Source: Vittaforma corneae ATCC 50505
Lineage: Eukaryota > Microsporidia > Nosematidae
Direction: 5' to 3'
NCBI RefSeq assembly: GCF_000231115.1
Contig: NW_006889840.1
Location: 1 to 64,000 of the forward strand
Length of the DNA stretch: 64,000 nucleotides
This document shows, one piece after another, positions 8,282 through 18,081 of this stretch (position 1 is the stretch's first letter; every line of letters starts with the position of its first letter). Both the position numbers and the translations under genes were made by a program. The notes beneath the pieces were generated by a model that was given only the letters and a program-made list of their open reading frames with translations, ran no database searches and had not been told where the DNA came from.

Positions 8282-11200
8282 TTATTGCTGTTGTATTCTC
8301 AGGAATTCAAGATCTGTATTAAGTTTAGGTGTAATAATAAAGAACTGGGACCTACCTCCCATCTCCCCCAATATTTCAAACACCCTCTTTTCGTTGTACG
8401 GGTCCATTCCCTGGTTAATTTCATCAACCAAACGGAAGGGCGTGGCTTCACATTGCTGTAGGCTCAAAAGGAATAAGACAGTTGTCAGAGACTTTTCCCC
8501 TCCGCTCTGACGGAAGTTGGACAGCTGTTGTAAGTCCTCGTTTTCTCTGAACCTCACAAGCACCTTCAACTCCCAATCCCTCTGCTATCTAGCTCTAATT
8601 TTCCTGAACAATCGAACCTCTCAAACATCTGCATAAAAGTCCTATTTACAGGAGCAAGTCTAAGGTTGATTTCTTCAACCAATCTTTTCTTTTCTTTATG
8701 GTACAGCCTGTCTAACTCGGCCTTGTCTGCATTTAAATCAGTCATGTCGTTTGAAATGCGCTCAAGAAGACCTTGTTTCTTCCGATAATCCTCCTTAACA
8801 CCATCCTGTCCTTTGTTTATCTTTAGCTTGGCATGGAGAAAACTGATCTGATCTTCAATCTCATCAATTGTCTCAGGCAGCCCTTCAAGAGTACCCATCT
8901 CGGAATACGAATCCAGCTTTTCCTTAAGACTTCTCACTTCGGCCTTGGTAGTTTCCTTGCCTCTTTCAATTGTTTTGATTTTTTCCTCTTCCATACTCTT
9001 TGAGTACGCGAAGTACTGCAGCTGTCTTATATAATTGTCAATGTCAAGCCTAAGTTCCCTCACTGCTTCAACATCAATCTTTGGAATATTTTCAATATCC
9101 AAAACTTCCTCAAGTCTGCATTGGATTGCTTTAATATCTCGGTATGTCTTTTTAATTTCTTGCTCGGCAATCTTGAGCTTTTCATCATATTTGGCCGTGC
9201 TAAATTCCTTCAGTTGATTCTCACAAAATTCCAGATTCCTCATTAGTCTTTTCATGTTGAACGATGCTTTGGTAACAGCTGATGTGTCAAACTCCTTCTT
9301 TAAAAAGACTTTCTTTTCATTCAACTCATTCTTTTGCTCTAGTATCCTCTCTACCCGTATTTTGTTCTTCTCCCGCTCCTTTTGTAAAACTCCCATCTCT
9401 GCATCTATGCCATTGACATCAATTTTTGGAAAGTTGAACAGTCCTTTCTGGACCAGCCGGTTTGTAATTATCACATAATCATCTCCATACCTACTTTTCT
9501 TGATCTCAGAATACCTATTTCCCAACGCCATTCTCTTACATTCCGGAAGATTAAAATATATGTCCTCCTCGTTGATCTCTTTCGTAGAGACAGGAATGGT
9601 GTTGAAATGTCCATAGTTATTTAGAAAATCCCTATACTCCTGTCTGCACTGAATGAAGTCACTAAGAACACCATCAAGATTGTACTTCTGTATGTCTGCT
9701 CTTGAAATTCCCTGTATTTTGGATTGGCTGTGCATAGCTACATTGACTGACAGATTCTGCTTATCCTTAAGGACACCTGTTAGAAGAGAGAAATCTTGGT
9801 CATTCTTTGCAATAAAGGAGGAAAGTGCCTGAAATCCAAGGAACGACTCAACATATTGCTGATAGTTCTTGTCTACTTCTAGATGCAGATAAAGTGGCTC
9901 TAGAACCTCATCTCTGAACACATGTTTATTATTCCTTAGCCATATCACTCCTTTGTAAGTATCACTGTCATACCTTCTAAGCATATCCATCCTTAACGAA
10001 TCTTGTCCTGAATGTATCTGCTTCTGTCTTTCTAAATCCTCGATCTTTCTTTGAATCTCCTGGGAGGTATTCTGAATTCTTGAAAGTTCAAAGTTGCATT
10101 CCTGGATTTTATCATCAATTCTTCCCAGGGATGGAATAAGTGAATCCAAGTCCTCCAAGGATGTTATTTCAGAAAGAGCTATGCTGCCATTTAAGATTAA
10201 TAGCCCTCCAAGCTCAGGCCTAGAGCACGTTTGAACAATTTTATTTTTGAACTGCCTGATTTCCTTATAGAATTCTTCACTGGCGTTTTCATACTCAGTC
10301 TTGGTCCGAGTGTGCTCCTTTTGTCGTTCAATAAATTCAGATTGGCCTTGTGCCATTTTCTTCCTTATCTTCTCCTCGTCAGAGTGAAGCATTTCTAGCT
10401 TTTCAAGTTTTGATCTAAGATTCTCCCCCTGACCTCTTAGCTGCTCATTCTGAGCTAGAAGAATATCAACACTCTTCTTATACTCAGTAAAAGCTGGATT
10501 GGATTCACACAAAGCAATTTTTTCTTGGAATTCTGAAATGGATCTTTCAGACTCTTCGATTTTTTCCTTGACTTCCCTATATTCCTTTTTCAGAGCAGTA
10601 AATTTGTGCTTCAAATATTCAAAATTGATACAGTCTTTTTTGTATTCGAGTCGCGCTAGTTTCAATGTATTTTCCTCGTGCCCCCTTACTTCTTTCATGT
10701 CAGATTCCAATACATTCAATCTATCTTCAACCATTTTCTTCTTCTCTTCGTTTAAGTGAAGCGCCTCCTCAACCTTAGCTCTCCTATCATATAAATCCCT
10801 GACCACAGACATGTCAATATGGGTATTCTTTATTACCTCTTCCAGAAGTTCCTTGGGCTCCATCTTGCAGAACTCACCCACCCTTTCCTGAGGTAGAAAT
10901 GTACAAAGATTGTTTACATCTATGCTCATCTCCTTCAGAAGCTCAAAGTACCTCTTCTGGGCCGTCAGTTCCCCATTTATGTAGTAGTAGCTATGGTTTG
11001 GAGTAATCCTCCTACTCAGCTTCACTATCTTCTCTTTAAACCAGACCTCAACACATATTTCTGCTTCCTGACACCCAAATTTTATGTATTCGACTATGTC
11101 CTTCGACTTTCCTATTGTCCTTGGAGATCCATTGAATGCAAGAGCGATAGCATTTGCAATGGAGCTTTTCCCAGAGCCGTTGGGAGCAGCTATCAAGTTT

Positions 11201-11295
11201 AGAGATGGACCAAACCTAAATTGCTGGCTTGTGAATGTCTGAAAGTTTCTTACACTTAGGGTGAGAATATTCCCATCCTTATACTCCTTCAGCAT
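8282..11295 (-). CDS. SMC5: SMC5, with a single-base frameshift before the Walker B half
   Basis: SMC5 partners SMC6 in the ring complex for recombinational repair and rDNA stability. The N-terminal ATPase half has the Walker A loop APNGSGKSS. A long coiled coil follows, then a hinge around 9400-9950, and the return coil. This frame stops at 8566-8568. The C-terminal ATPase half (signature FRQSGGEKS, Walker B FRLVDEINQGMD) continues in another frame from about 8580. If one base is restored near the G run at 8578-8580, the frames join through DSRG-DWELKV, exactly where the family continues, giving about 1004 residues. The start at 11295 (LKEYKDGNILTLSVRNF) has CCC upstream; the open extension to 11334 is unlikely. 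The break is probably a sequencing error. Confidence 0.85.
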
Positions 11296-11662
11296 GTCTG
11301 CCTGGGTAAATAATTTTATTTTAAAATATAGCAAGAGCTATTGAGCTAACTATTTCGGAAAGAGCACTAATGAAAATGAATGTGCGGCGCTAGCAAGAGT
11401 ATAAAAATTAAATATGAGCATGCTATTGACAGTATATACAGTAATAAAGAAACTATATTAATAGGGGTCAGGTAACAAAAGCTTGTATGGTTTAATAAAG
11501 GGAATGTGGCTAGCACCATGCCGTCCATGTTTCTCCAACAGTACTATGTTATAATGCGTTTCGACCATCCTAACATCAACTGTTATTATATTTTAACTAT
11601 CTCTAATATCAATTTATTTGTTTGGTCTAAGCTACTTCAAAAAAAATTCACAAAATATGCCC

Positions 11663-12319
11663 ATGGCTTCAAGCTTCTATGAGTTTCCATCAAAACTGAG
11701 GGAAAAGATCACCGAAATTTACCACAATACCATCGGATGGTTCATCAGCACCCTCTTCAAGAGACCATCCTCCCTTCTTTTCCTAGGCATTGACAATGCA
11801 GGAAAGACTACTTTGGTAAACAAGCTAAAAAACAACACAAACGAGATATTCCTTCCTACAAAGCATGCAACAAGGGACATTGTTGAAATAGGAAATCTTA
11901 AGGCACAGGTGGTGGATCTTGGGGGCCATGAGGCAGCCCGTGTTGCCTGGAAGGATTATTTTTACAACGTTGACGGTGTTGTATTTATTGTTGATGTGGA
12001 GGATAGCACAAGATATGAGGAAGTATCGCAGGCTTGGAAGGCAGTCCTGGATCTGGAAAGAGAGTCTCCGATTCTTGTGCTTATGAATAAGATTGATCTA
12101 CTGGGGTATACTTCGGAGAGTATTGAGCTGGATACAGCATTCAGGCTCGATATAGAAAATAAGACGGGTGTTGGTAGGATGAGAAATCCAGGCCAGCCTG
12201 TGCATGTGAGGTTTTTGAGTATAATTTCACATGACATATACACAGAGAATACACCTCTGAGGGAGGGATTTTCATGGCTAAGCAAGGTGATAAATGGAAG
12301 AGAGAGAAGAGCTCTTTGA
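11663..12319 (+). CDS. SAR1: SAR1 small GTPase of the COPII coat
   Basis: SAR1 starts COPII vesicle formation at the ER. The protein is 218 residues from the ATG at 11663, which has CCC immediately before it; an ATG at 11657 is also possible. An amphipathic N-terminal helix (YEFPSKLREKITEIYHNTIG) precedes the G domain. The P-loop is GIDNAGKTT, switch II is DLGGHEAARVAW, and the base-specificity motif is NKID. The C-terminus has the family pattern SIISHDIY...GFSWLSKVI. The DxGGH context and the lack of an N-myristoylation glycine distinguish SAR1 from ARF. All GTPase motifs are intact. Confidence 0.93.
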   Translation: MASSFYEFPSKLREKITEIYHNTIGWFISTLFKRPSSLLFLGIDNAGKTTLVNKLKNNTNEIFLPTKHATRDIVEIGNLKAQVVDLGGHEAARVAWKDYFYNVDGVVFIVDVEDSTRYEEVSQAWKAVLDLERESPILVLMNKIDLLGYTSESIELDTAFRLDIENKTGVGRMRNPGQPVHVRFLSIISHDIYTENTPLREGFSWLSKVINGRERRAL

Positions 12320-12632
12320 ATTAATAAAGATTTACTCGGGAAACGCGTTATATTGTTAAGTTTCATATAAAATGCTTGATCAGCTGATGATTTATTTAAA
12401 GACCTGCGATCTATAAATGGTTTTCTTTTTACATTGCAGCTAGTTGGGTGCGTCTGTTTAGTATCAGCAAATTACTGCTAAGACCCATATATTTTCTGCT
12501 CTCAAACCCTGATCTTCGTAAATATCTCATCTCTACAGATACATTTGTAAAACTAACTTTGACAGTCATGACAAAGTATTATGTTGGTTTCAAAAAGAGT
12601 ACCTTATATCATTCTGCAATCAAACAAACAGG
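12320..12632. other. Intergenic region downstream of SAR1
   Basis: About 310 bases with no supported gene. An AATAAA signal follows the SAR1 stop. Short open frames here lack start signals and coding features. Confidence 0.3.
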
Positions 12633-12830
12633 ATGTTGTCTTTATCGTCTTTGCTCTATGCATTATCAATTTGTGCATCTTTGATCCATGCATTTTCATA
12701 TGGAATAACATCAATGCAGACCGGCTTGGTGGAGGATCACGAAAGAACAGCAGATTTAAAAAGAAAAACGTCAGAGCTAGTTGATAAAGACCAGGTGTCG
12801 CAAAAGCTTTCAAAGTTCTTTGATGAATAA
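12633..12830 (+). CDS. Possible small secreted protein
   Basis: A 65-residue ORF whose first 22 residues form a convincing signal-peptide-like core (LSSLLYALSICASLIHAFS). A charged helical tail follows (ERTADLKRKTSELVDK). There is no CCC motif before the ATG and no recognised family. The evidence is only composition and signal peptide, so it may be a chance ORF. Confidence 0.3.
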   Translation: MLSLSSLLYALSICASLIHAFSYGITSMQTGLVEDHERTADLKRKTSELVDKDQVSQKLSKFFDE

Positions 12831-13076
12831 ATTACATAATAAGAGGCTAGTAAGCAATTTTACATTCCACTTTATATTTAATATGGTCAGAAAGTGCTAA
12901 CCCAAGTACAAAAACAGAGTACAAACAGTTTAGTAAGAACACTAATACCCGTTTATCTTTCAAATGCCACAAAATCTAGGCCCTGGAAAGATTGATTTGC
13001 TTGAACTCTCCGTGTGTTAGCTACATTGATTATAAAAATACTAAACAATACCGTAAAATTTATTTGTAAACTATAT

Positions 13077-13994
13077 CTAACTCTTACTCATCCTGTCCTT
13101 CATTATAAATGGATTATTGCTGATTCTTGGAATGCTTTCAATGATAACCTTCTGATCGCCAGACTCTGGCTCGGAGGCTGGCTCGCTGAAGGTAATTTTG
13201 AGGAGACTACGATCCTCATCTTTAGATGCATAGATCTGTGCAAGTCTATCTTTGGAATAGCTGATTTTAGAGGTAAATTCAGAAAGGCTATCCAGGGAAT
13301 CGCTCATAACAGTATGTATTGTACTGCCTGTCGTGGAATTATCGACTGTATGGCCATTTTTATCATTATCATTTGGATTGCTATTAGCATCAGATGACTT
13401 CATGTCATTTTGAATTCTACTCTCAATCTGCTCTAAAAGCTCAATTGTCTTTTTCTCATTGTTTATACTATCCCCATTGGAAGGGGAGGGTCTTTCATGT
13501 GCAATTTTAGAGTAATAAACCTCTCGGTCTTGTTCTTTGAATGTGTCAAGGTTAATCTCAAACTCAGTCGCCTGAAATTCATCGTCAGTCTCGAAGAGTG
13601 CATTTTCATTGTCTTTGCAGTGTCTCTCAACCGTAAAGTATTGATTACGTGAGGTGTCAAAGCTTACTCTTCTATTTTTCCTATCCTCCTCAGCATGGTC
13701 TGGTTGCATTTCATTTCCAGTCTCTCCACAACTAGCATCTACAATGGCACATTCGGCATTATCAAGAACACTCGCTGCACTTACATTGATGCTATGATCA
13801 CACACAAAATCGTTGCAATTAGTAATAGTATCTGTACATCTACCATGGTCGAGAACATAATGAGCATTGGCTCCTCTTATTTCGCATTCTGGTGGTAGGA
13901 CTAATTCATATTCCTCATCTAAATCTTCTATAAAGTTAAAAAGAGGTCTGTGCTTACTCTTGTTATCTTCCTTTATATCATTATTCTCTTCCAT
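13077..13994 (-). CDS. Uncharacterised acidic protein
   Basis: About 305 residues from the ATG at 13994, which has CCC 5 bases upstream; the frame is open to 14108, but that extension is hydrophobic and lacks the signal. The protein is rich in Asp, Glu, Ser and Asn and is largely low complexity. One more ordered patch lies near the N-terminus (LFNFIEDLDEEYELVLPPEC). No catalytic motif or membrane segment is seen in the shortened form. It may be an intrinsically disordered nuclear or regulatory protein, but that is only a guess from composition. Confidence 0.55.
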   Translation of the reverse strand: MEENNDIKEDNKSKHRPLFNFIEDLDEEYELVLPPECEIRGANAHYVLDHGRCTDTITNCNDFVCDHSINVSAASVLDNAECAIVDASCGETGNEMQPDHAEEDRKNRRVSFDTSRNQYFTVERHCKDNENALFETDDEFQATEFEINLDTFKEQDREVYYSKIAHERPSPSNGDSINNEKKTIELLEQIESRIQNDMKSSDANSNPNDNDKNGHTVDNSTTGSTIHTVMSDSLDSLSEFTSKISYSKDRLAQIYASKDEDRSLLKITFSEPASEPESGDQKVIIESIPRISNNPFIMKDRMSKS

Positions 13995-14214
13995 GGCAGG
14001 GTGGATTGGAAACACAAAAACAGGCGAGGTGAAAAATAAACCAATAAAAAATGAAACAAAAAAATCAAATGGGCACATATACCACAAACTAACATCAAGT
14101 AAGGCCATCTACTTTGACCAAATTAGCTTTTCAAATTACGCAAGCTCAATACCAGACACTTCAATGAAATCAATATCAAAAGCTAAATAAAAATCATATA
14201 GAACTTATAGCACT

Positions 14215-16743
14215 TTAATTAAAGTCAATAGCAGAATACTTTGATCGTATTCCCTCGCCAATCGATAAAGCATCAGTGCATTTTTCAATAGCGCTCTTCA
14301 TCTCCCTATCTTCTTTTATTGAATCCAGGAATTTAATGACCTTATCCTTAAATTTGTCCTGATAAACATGGCTGAGCAGATACTCAATGGAAGCCCTGAC
14401 AAGACTAGAATTTCCAATGTGCTTTTTAATCCTTCCAAAATTCTCAATCAAAAGCATGGCGGCCTTGTTCCTGAACTTAAGATTGTTGGAGAAGGAGACA
14501 AAGACGTAGTAGGAGTCCTGTGGCTCAATCTGCTCAATATTACTGAATATAAATTCAATGTTCTTTTCAATACTTGTAGCTCCCAGAGCAAAGAGGGCGC
14601 TTTGCTTCTCTCCTGGCCTAGTACTGGTCTTGTACAAATTAAAGGTATTCTCAAATTCGTCGTCAATTCTTGACATGAGGTACGGTCTGAGATACTCTGG
14701 ATTAATCTCGGACAGCTTGGCTGTCCTAAGCTTTGCAAGAGCTTCTGGAAGCCCGATGTTGATAGCACGAGCAACAATAAGAGAGTGGAGAGAAATTGTG
14801 TTGATGTCTTCTGCACGTACCTTAATATCAATCTGTCTAAACCTTTCTTCAACAATATCTTTTATTTTAGAAGTAAAGAACTCAACTTTGGATGGGCTAT
14901 CATAAAATACAGAGCGGAAGTAGGATAGGCCAGAGAGCACAGACAGAAGAACCTCGTGGTTATTTTCAGTAACTAAATAGTCAACTAGAGCCAAGGAATC
15001 TTGGAGAGGAGTATAGAGTGCCTTTGCCAGTGCAAACGAATCTGAGAACAGATTCATCCTATCGGCCGTGCTTAAAGAGTAGTCGAATAGTCTTTTTAGA
15101 ACCTTCCCGGGATACTCAACACGGTAAAATCCGGAAACCTCACTGTTGATTTTATAAATAGAAGATTCCTTTTCAATTTCGAAGGTTTCATCGTGCATTA
15201 TGTAGGCTCTTGAGGAGAGATTGTCCAATTTAATCTTCTTGGAGCTAGCGCTCACATCTTGGCCTACTTCTTTATCAATCCACATGATTCTTAGGGGAAT
15301 AGGCCAAGGCTTGTCATCGAGCTTATATCCAACTGTAAATCTCTTCTGGGTAAGCTTAACTTGATCGGGTGCCTCTTCAACGACCAAATATGGGAACCCA
15401 TCTCTACGTATCCACGGATCAACAATGGAACCAACATTGACAGCCACAACATTATTGTTTTCATCTTCTGTGCTGTTCTGGTTAGCAATAAGACTTAGAG
15501 AGTCCCACAAGTCTGAAGTGATGGTATTCGAGTAGCTAAACTTTTTAATATAATGGACCAGCCCCTCCCTAAACACTTCATGTCCTAACCAATTTTCCAA
15601 CATTTTGATAACTGAAGACCCTTTACTGTAGGATATCGCATCAAAGATCTGATTGATCTCAACAGGATCGTTCACCTCAATTCCGATCCTATGCGTGGAT
15701 TTTCTGCAATCCATCTCCATCCCGTTTTCTACCTCGTCATTGATGAAGCTGGTCCATGCATCCCAGGAAAGTATATCCTGAAGAGAATTCTGTATGGCAA
15801 GCGTAGCTGCCCAAGTGGCAAATCCTTCATTAAGCCATAGATCATCCCACCACTTCATAGTTACAAGGTTTCCAAACCACATGTGTGCTAGTTCGTGGCA
15901 CACTGTTACGGCTATATTCTTTTTAGATATAATGGGCGTAGATTTCTCGTCAAACAAGAGTGCTGTTTTCCTATATGTTACTAATCCCCAGTTCTCCATT
16001 GCACCCATGGCAAAAGAAGGTATTGCCACCATGTCCAGCTTTTTCAAGGGATACTTGGCCTCAAAATACTCTTCATAGAACTTTAAGCATCGCGTGGCAA
16101 CATTTAGTGCAAACTTTCCCCAGTGCTTCTCAGACTTGTCTGCATAGACCCTAATGGGAATGTAGGAGTCATCCTCGATGTACTCTAGCTGCCCCACAAC
16201 ATAGGCTACGATATACGTAGACATAATGGGGGTTTTTTCAAAAACAAAGCGGGTGCCAGACTGCTCCAGAAGTGCACCGTTGGACAAGGCCATGAATCCA
16301 TCAGGAACATTGAGTGTAATCGAAAAGGTAGCCTTCATGTCAGGCTGGTCAAAACATGGAAATGCCTGTCTAGCATCTGCAGGCTCAAAATGGGTCGAGA
16401 ACAAATCAACATTGTTATATTTGCTCTTGTAGAATCCTTCCATTGAGGTAGAATAAACTCCATTGAATTCCACGAAGAGAGTAAAATCCCCAACGATCTC
16501 TTCGTTGAGATGTACAGCAACAAACTCATTATCGCATTCTCCTATTTTAGAACCGATTGTTTTCCCATTCCTCTTTACCTCTAAGTTAGACAACTCTAAA
16601 TTTTTACTATTGAACCTAAAAGTGCTTATGCTTTTCTCTGCTTTAAGATGCATTGTAACTGATCCATTGAACATCTCTGGTTTAACATCAATGGACAGGT
16701 CGTAGTGTGTGGGCAGCACTTCTCTCGAAAGATCCTTTCTCAT
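14215..16743 (-). CDS. M1 family zinc aminopeptidase
   Basis: About 842 residues from the ATG at 16743, which has CCC just before it (TAGCCCTTATG). The protein removes N-terminal amino acids from peptides and resembles puromycin-sensitive aminopeptidase and yeast AAP1. The substrate-recognition motif GAMENWG lies at about residues 247-253. The zinc-binding HELAHMW and its second Glu (WLNEGFA) are at about 283-289 and 306. A C-terminal ERAP1-like helical domain fills the rest, down to the stop at 14215. There is no signal peptide or membrane anchor, suggesting a cytosolic enzyme. All catalytic residues are present. M1 peptidases are known in microsporidia, so this is likely an ordinary member. 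Confidence 0.92.
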   Translation of the reverse strand: MRKDLSREVLPTHYDLSIDVKPEMFNGSVTMHLKAEKSISTFRFNSKNLELSNLEVKRNGKTIGSKIGECDNEFVAVHLNEEIVGDFTLFVEFNGVYSTSMEGFYKSKYNNVDLFSTHFEPADARQAFPCFDQPDMKATFSITLNVPDGFMALSNGALLEQSGTRFVFEKTPIMSTYIVAYVVGQLEYIEDDSYIPIRVYADKSEKHWGKFALNVATRCLKFYEEYFEAKYPLKKLDMVAIPSFAMGAMENWGLVTYRKTALLFDEKSTPIISKKNIAVTVCHELAHMWFGNLVTMKWWDDLWLNEGFATWAATLAIQNSLQDILSWDAWTSFINDEVENGMEMDCRKSTHRIGIEVNDPVEINQIFDAISYSKGSSVIKMLENWLGHEVFREGLVHYIKKFSYSNTITSDLWDSLSLIANQNSTEDENNNVVAVNVGSIVDPWIRRDGFPYLVVEEAPDQVKLTQKRFTVGYKLDDKPWPIPLRIMWIDKEVGQDVSASSKKIKLDNLSSRAYIMHDETFEIEKESSIYKINSEVSGFYRVEYPGKVLKRLFDYSLSTADRMNLFSDSFALAKALYTPLQDSLALVDYLVTENNHEVLLSVLSGLSYFRSVFYDSPSKVEFFTSKIKDIVEERFRQIDIKVRAEDINTISLHSLIVARAINIGLPEALAKLRTAKLSEINPEYLRPYLMSRIDDEFENTFNLYKTSTRPGEKQSALFALGATSIEKNIEFIFSNIEQIEPQDSYYVFVSFSNNLKFRNKAAMLLIENFGRIKKHIGNSSLVRASIEYLLSHVYQDKFKDKVIKFLDSIKEDREMKSAIEKCTDALSIGEGIRSKYSAIDFN

Positions 16744-17000
16744 AAGGGCTAAAGAAGAGAAATAAAAAAATTTTAGCATTCAACAGACTTATTTTTGAAA
16801 GTTTGTAGCATTTAGTTGGCCGATGACTTTGTTGATATTTTTGAAACACAAAACAACACAAATCTTTCTATTTCCTGCTACACATATCGCAATAGTATAC
16901 TTTCATTAACCAGCAGAACCATAGCATGCTGTTTTACCTCCAGACATGAGGTCATTGTTACTGTTTAATTTTAATAATTAGACACCCCTGTGAATTTCAA

Positions 17001-17957
17001 ATGAATGACAATCTCTGTGTCTCTATGTTAAAATTGGCTATTAAGGAGGCAAAGAGCACTGCCGGAATTCAGAAAATTGCACAGGTATGTAATAGAGATG
17101 GAAGCACTGGAGAGCTTTCATATAAAATCATCGAAATTATAGGAAGAGGGACGTTTGGATTTGTATCAAAAATAGAAACAGCTGCAGGAAGCGTTTATGC
17201 TCTGAAAACTGTCTACGAGAATAATAAATACAACAATAGAGAATTGGACATACTCCTGAAGATTGATCATCCTAATATAATCAGGTTGCATTCATACTTC
17301 TTCTCGCATGCAACGGTAGAGGGTCATTATCTTTACATGTGTTTTGAGTATATTCATACTAGCTTCCAGGATTTTGTGATAGATAAGGCCAGGGATGTTT
17401 GCCTTGTAAAGCATCTATATAGACAGGCAGTAGAGGGGTTGAACTATTTGCATTTGAAGGGCATCTGCCACAGAGACATAAAGCCTTCTAATCTTCTTGT
17501 AGACCAAAATATGAATCTCAAAATATGCGATTTCGGGTCTGCTAAACTTCTTCGTCGGAATGAGAGCAATAATCATTATATCTGCACTAGGTACTACCGA
17601 TCTCCCGAGAATTTGATGGGACATGCCAGATATTCAACCAAAGTAGACATTTGGGCACTTGCGACTGTCTTTTGTGAGTTTAGGACCGACTTCCCGATTT
17701 TTAAAGGGAAGAATACAATAGATGTATTGGAGAAAATCTTTGAAAAAATTAAAGTGTCGCAGAAGCTACTGAAAAAGTACGGCTACAAACGCAGGTATCT
17801 TGAGAAGAGGATAGAGCCAACAACAAACTTTAATGAATACCTCATGGGACATTTTCATGACAAACCACTGGTGGATGTTCTTGTATCATCCCTGGAAATA
17901 GATCCAAAAAGACGGATTGACACAGAAGCAATATTACAAAGAAAAATGTTAGAATGA
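17001..17957 (+). CDS. GSK3-like CMGC protein kinase
   Basis: A 318-residue Ser/Thr kinase. The glycine loop is IGRGTFGFV and the lysine is in YALKTV. The helix C block NRELDILLKIDHPNIIRL is close to glycogen synthase kinase 3. The catalytic loop is HRDIKPSNLLVD and the metal motif CDFGSAK. The activation segment ICTRYYRSPE carries the GSK3-type tyrosine. In subdomain IX the usual DIWSxGC motif reads DIWALATVF, so one residue there is unusual. CCC is present 15 bases upstream of the ATG (CACCCCTG). It is related to yeast MRK1/RIM11. The substrate is unknown. Confidence 0.83.
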   Translation: MNDNLCVSMLKLAIKEAKSTAGIQKIAQVCNRDGSTGELSYKIIEIIGRGTFGFVSKIETAAGSVYALKTVYENNKYNNRELDILLKIDHPNIIRLHSYFFSHATVEGHYLYMCFEYIHTSFQDFVIDKARDVCLVKHLYRQAVEGLNYLHLKGICHRDIKPSNLLVDQNMNLKICDFGSAKLLRRNESNNHYICTRYYRSPENLMGHARYSTKVDIWALATVFCEFRTDFPIFKGKNTIDVLEKIFEKIKVSQKLLKKYGYKRRYLEKRIEPTTNFNEYLMGHFHDKPLVDVLVSSLEIDPKRRIDTEAILQRKMLE

Positions 17958-18081
17958 CATTATGTTGTCCACTGGCTGACAAGATCGGTGGAAATCGTCT
18001 TAAAACAAATAAATCCAGAATATTGCACAGCAGATCAATCTTTGGCTGCGTTTATAGCCACGTCAATGTAAAGATGGCGAT

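Noticed and set aside
13014..13397. 127-residue plus-strand ORF
   Set aside because: Mostly antisense to the acidic protein; hydrophobic shadow sequence.
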